Part shown: positions 5,309 through 7,074 of the stretch, piece by piece
Position numbering within the stretch: position 1 is the first letter of the stretch
Layout of the letters: each line of letters begins with the position of its first letter
Source: Hydrogenothermus sp.
GTDB lineage: Bacteria > Aquificota > Aquificia > Aquificales > Hydrogenothermaceae
Assembly (NCBI GenBank): GCA_003978675.1
Contig: QNYP01000010.1
Span: 1-7,074, forward strand
Reading direction: 5' to 3'
DNA: 7,074 bases
Made by a program: the position numbers and the translations under genes
The notes under the pieces: generated by a model
What the model saw: only the letters and a program-made list of their open reading frames with translations
Databases searched by the model: none
What the model was told of the DNA's origin: nothing

Positions 5309-7074
5309 ACTAAATTACTTTTTTCTAGAATTAGCTCTTCTATGGTTTTTGGTTTTGAAAGATAATAACCTTGAGCAAAACTAATATTATAATCATCTAG
5401 CAAGCTCAAAGTTTTATAATCTTCAACGAATTCTGCCACAGTTTTAATGTTTAAAGCATCAGCCATAGAAGATATTGCTTTTACTATCCTTTGAACAAAT
5501 TTTCTACTTGGTAATTCTTTTATTAAAGAACCGTCTATTTTTAAAATTTGAAGACAATCACTTTCAACTAACTCTATAACTGTCTTTAATGATGAATATC
5601 CGCTTCCAAAGTCATCTATTGCAAATCTGACATTCTCGAATTCTCGTTTAATGTTTTCTATTATAGAAATATCCTTTACAAGTTTTTGTTCGGTAATTTC
5701 AAAAGTTATTTCAAAATCTTCCATTTCTTTAATGAAATTTCTCAAATCATTTAAAAATTCAGGACTGGTTAAAGACTCATAACTAAGGTTTAAAAATAAT
5801 TTATCAGATAACTTTTTAATCAAATTCTTTTTTAGAAGCACATTTTCTAAAACTAATCTATCTAATCTAGTAATCAAACCAAGTTCATAAGTTAAATCTA
5901 TAAAAACTCCAGCAGGAATTAAAGAACCATCATCATTTCTTATCCTAGCAAGAGTCTCTAAATGTACCATTTCTTTTTCCTTAGTAGAAAAAATAGGTTG
6001 AAAAACTACTTCTACCTTTTTTTGCCTTAATTTACTTTGAACAAAAAACTTATCCCTATACTTCTTATTTAACCATTTTGCAACTTCGTTTTTTTCTTTT
6101 TCTGAAACAGCTAGATAAATTCTATTTTCATTTAATTTTGCAAGTTCTTTTAAATGATGTAGAATTTGAACCAAATCTGTATAAGAAAATTCAGAATATT
6201 TATCTAGTCTTAGAACACCAACACTAACTTTCAAATCTATAAAGTGCCCATTGATTTTGTAAGGTTTTTCTACCGAAGATTTAATCTTACTTATCAGTTC
6301 CTTACCAAACTCTTCTGTAACATTTGTAGCAAGCATATAAAAATTCGCAGTAGAACCTTTAATTAAAAGGATATTCTCTTTATTATTTTTTGTAAAATCT
6401 TCTAAAACTTTATAAGCTTCTTTTAAAATTTTATTAACCTTTTCTTCACTATAGACTTGATTTAAAGATTTTAATCTATAAACATCTATAATAAAAATAA
6501 AATTTTCTAAACTTGAATTATCTACTAGATATTTTAAAGTTTTGAAAAAATTTGTCTCTGCATCTGAAAATGCAATGAAATATAAACCGGCTAAGGTTTT
6601 TGATAGATTCATACTATTTTCAATAAGCTCTTTTAAAGAAGCATAAGCTTCCTTATATTTTCCTTTTGAGAAAAAAACAAAAAATGCATTAGTAATTTGA
6701 TGGATTACATCATGTAGTTTTTCCAAATACATACAAAGATTTGAATCTAAACATATCATTATAGACTCTGGATAAGATAAATATTTATGAAAATCACACT
6801 CTTCTGCTGTTAAAATAGGAAATTTAGAAAGGTCATTTTCCTTTATACTAGAATAGATTTTTTGTAAAAAAACAACATGTTGATTATAAAGTAAATACTT
6901 TGTAAAAGGAGATTTAGCCAATTCTTCTATATTTTCTATTTCAGAAAGTATATATTGATAAGCTATCATATTTTCGAGATTTTCCATATATGTTTTTATT
7001 TCCAGTAAAAACTCTTTAGAATTTATTTCTTTTTCTATAGAAATTCTTTCAAGAAGTTTAACTTTTAGTAAGTC
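5293..7074 (-). CDS. CZB - degenerate GGDEF - EAL protein, probable zinc-responsive c-di-GMP phosphodiesterase (5' end beyond window)
   Basis: The protein probably hydrolyses the second messenger c-di-GMP. Numbering is from the Met at 6987, which is probably not the true start: all 29 upstream codons to the window edge are open and no Shine-Dalgarno precedes it. Residues about 30-130 look like a CZB zinc-binding domain, with H37, C64, H92 and H96. The spacing closely follows H22/C52/H79/H83 that I recall for E. coli DgcZ, although the usual CxxGxW motif reads CDFHKYL. Residues about 155-300 keep the GGDEF fold (IIDVYRLKSLN), but the signature reads STANF (212-216), so cyclase activity should be lost. 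The EAL domain (about 320-560) retains QPI (Q330), ETL for EAL (E344), R348, N400, E430 in EITFEITE, the DDFGSGYSSL loop (D458, D459), K483, E519/E522 (AEFVE) and QGY (Q539), so catalysis looks intact. No membrane segment is seen in the visible part, suggesting a cytoplasmic protein. It converges on nrdA and has no evident functional link to it. Confidence 0.88.
   Translation of the reverse strand, partial: DLLKVKLLERISIEKEINSKEFLLEIKTYMENLENMIAYQYILSEIENIEELAKSPFTKYLLYNQHVVFLQKIYSSIKENDLSKFPILTAEECDFHKYLSYPESIMICLDSNLCMYLEKLHDVIHQITNAFFVFFSKGKYKEAYASLKELIENSMNLSKTLAGLYFIAFSDAETNFFKTLKYLVDNSSLENFIFIIDVYRLKSLNQVYSEEKVNKILKEAYKVLEDFTKNNKENILLIKGSTANFYMLATNVTEEFGKELISKIKSSVEKPYKINGHFIDLKVSVGVLRLDKYSEFSYTDLVQILHHLKELAKLNENRIYLAVSEKEKNEVAKWLNKKYRDKFFVQSKLRQKKVEVVFQPIFSTKEKEMVHLETLARIRNDDGSLIPAGVFIDLTYELGLITRLDRLVLENVLLKKNLIKKLSDKLFLNLSYESLTSPEFLNDLRNFIKEMEDFEITFEITEQKLVKDISIIENIKREFENVRFAIDDFGSGYSSLKTVIELVESDCLQILKIDGSLIKELPSRKFVQRIVKAISSMADALNIKTVAEFVEDYKTLSLLDDYNISFAQGYYLSKPKTIEELILEKSNLVKNSK

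Noticed and set aside
1..7074. CRISPR array, tRNA, rRNA, group I intron or riboswitch
   Set aside because: I saw no regularly spaced direct repeats, cloverleaf or recognisable structured RNA. Intergenic space is only about 30, 13 and 28 bases between the genes.

Overview
The window is AT-rich bacterial DNA (hand-counted 60-base lines fall between about 23 and 38% G+C). It carries a class I ribonucleotide reductase (RNR) locus on the + strand, interrupted by a large free-standing homing-endonuclease-type gene. A convergent c-di-GMP signalling gene lies on the - strand. The host is a bacterium. Compact proteins, AT-rich codon use and the mix of functions would fit a thermophile such as the Hydrogenothermaceae (Aquificota), but this is an impression and not shown by the sequence.

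Layout, left to right. Bases 1-130 are an exact inverted copy of bases 200-329, which lie inside the first gene. The junction at 131-135 shows short imperfect homology, which looks like an amplification or assembly chimera rather than native upstream DNA. The true promoter and upstream neighbour of nrdB are therefore probably not visible. nrdB (140-1126) encodes the radical-generating R2 subunit. It has Phe in place of the radical Tyr and Glu as first metal ligand, with ligand spacing matching the Chlamydia-type class Ic Mn/Fe enzymes. A 1.7-kb gene (1157-2866) follows. It encodes a zinc finger, YGV-type DNA-binding repeats, a second zinc finger, a Vsr-like nuclease domain and a C-terminal domain that looks acetyltransferase-like. 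It ends exactly where the strong nrdA ribosome site begins. nrdA (2880-5264) encodes an intact R1 catalytic subunit with an ATP cone and all key cysteines. A bidirectional hairpin terminator (about 5272-5308) separates it from the convergent gene, which runs off the right edge of the window (7074-5293, - strand). That gene encodes a CZB zinc-sensing domain, a degenerate GGDEF domain and an apparently intact EAL phosphodiesterase domain.

How they work together. NrdA and NrdB should form one dNTP-producing enzyme. The endonuclease gene is best read as a selfish passenger lodged in the nrdB-nrdA gap, analogous to T4 mobE between nrdA and nrdB. It leaves both RNR genes intact and keeps nrdA's own ribosome site. 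The EAL gene is functionally separate and merely shares the terminator.
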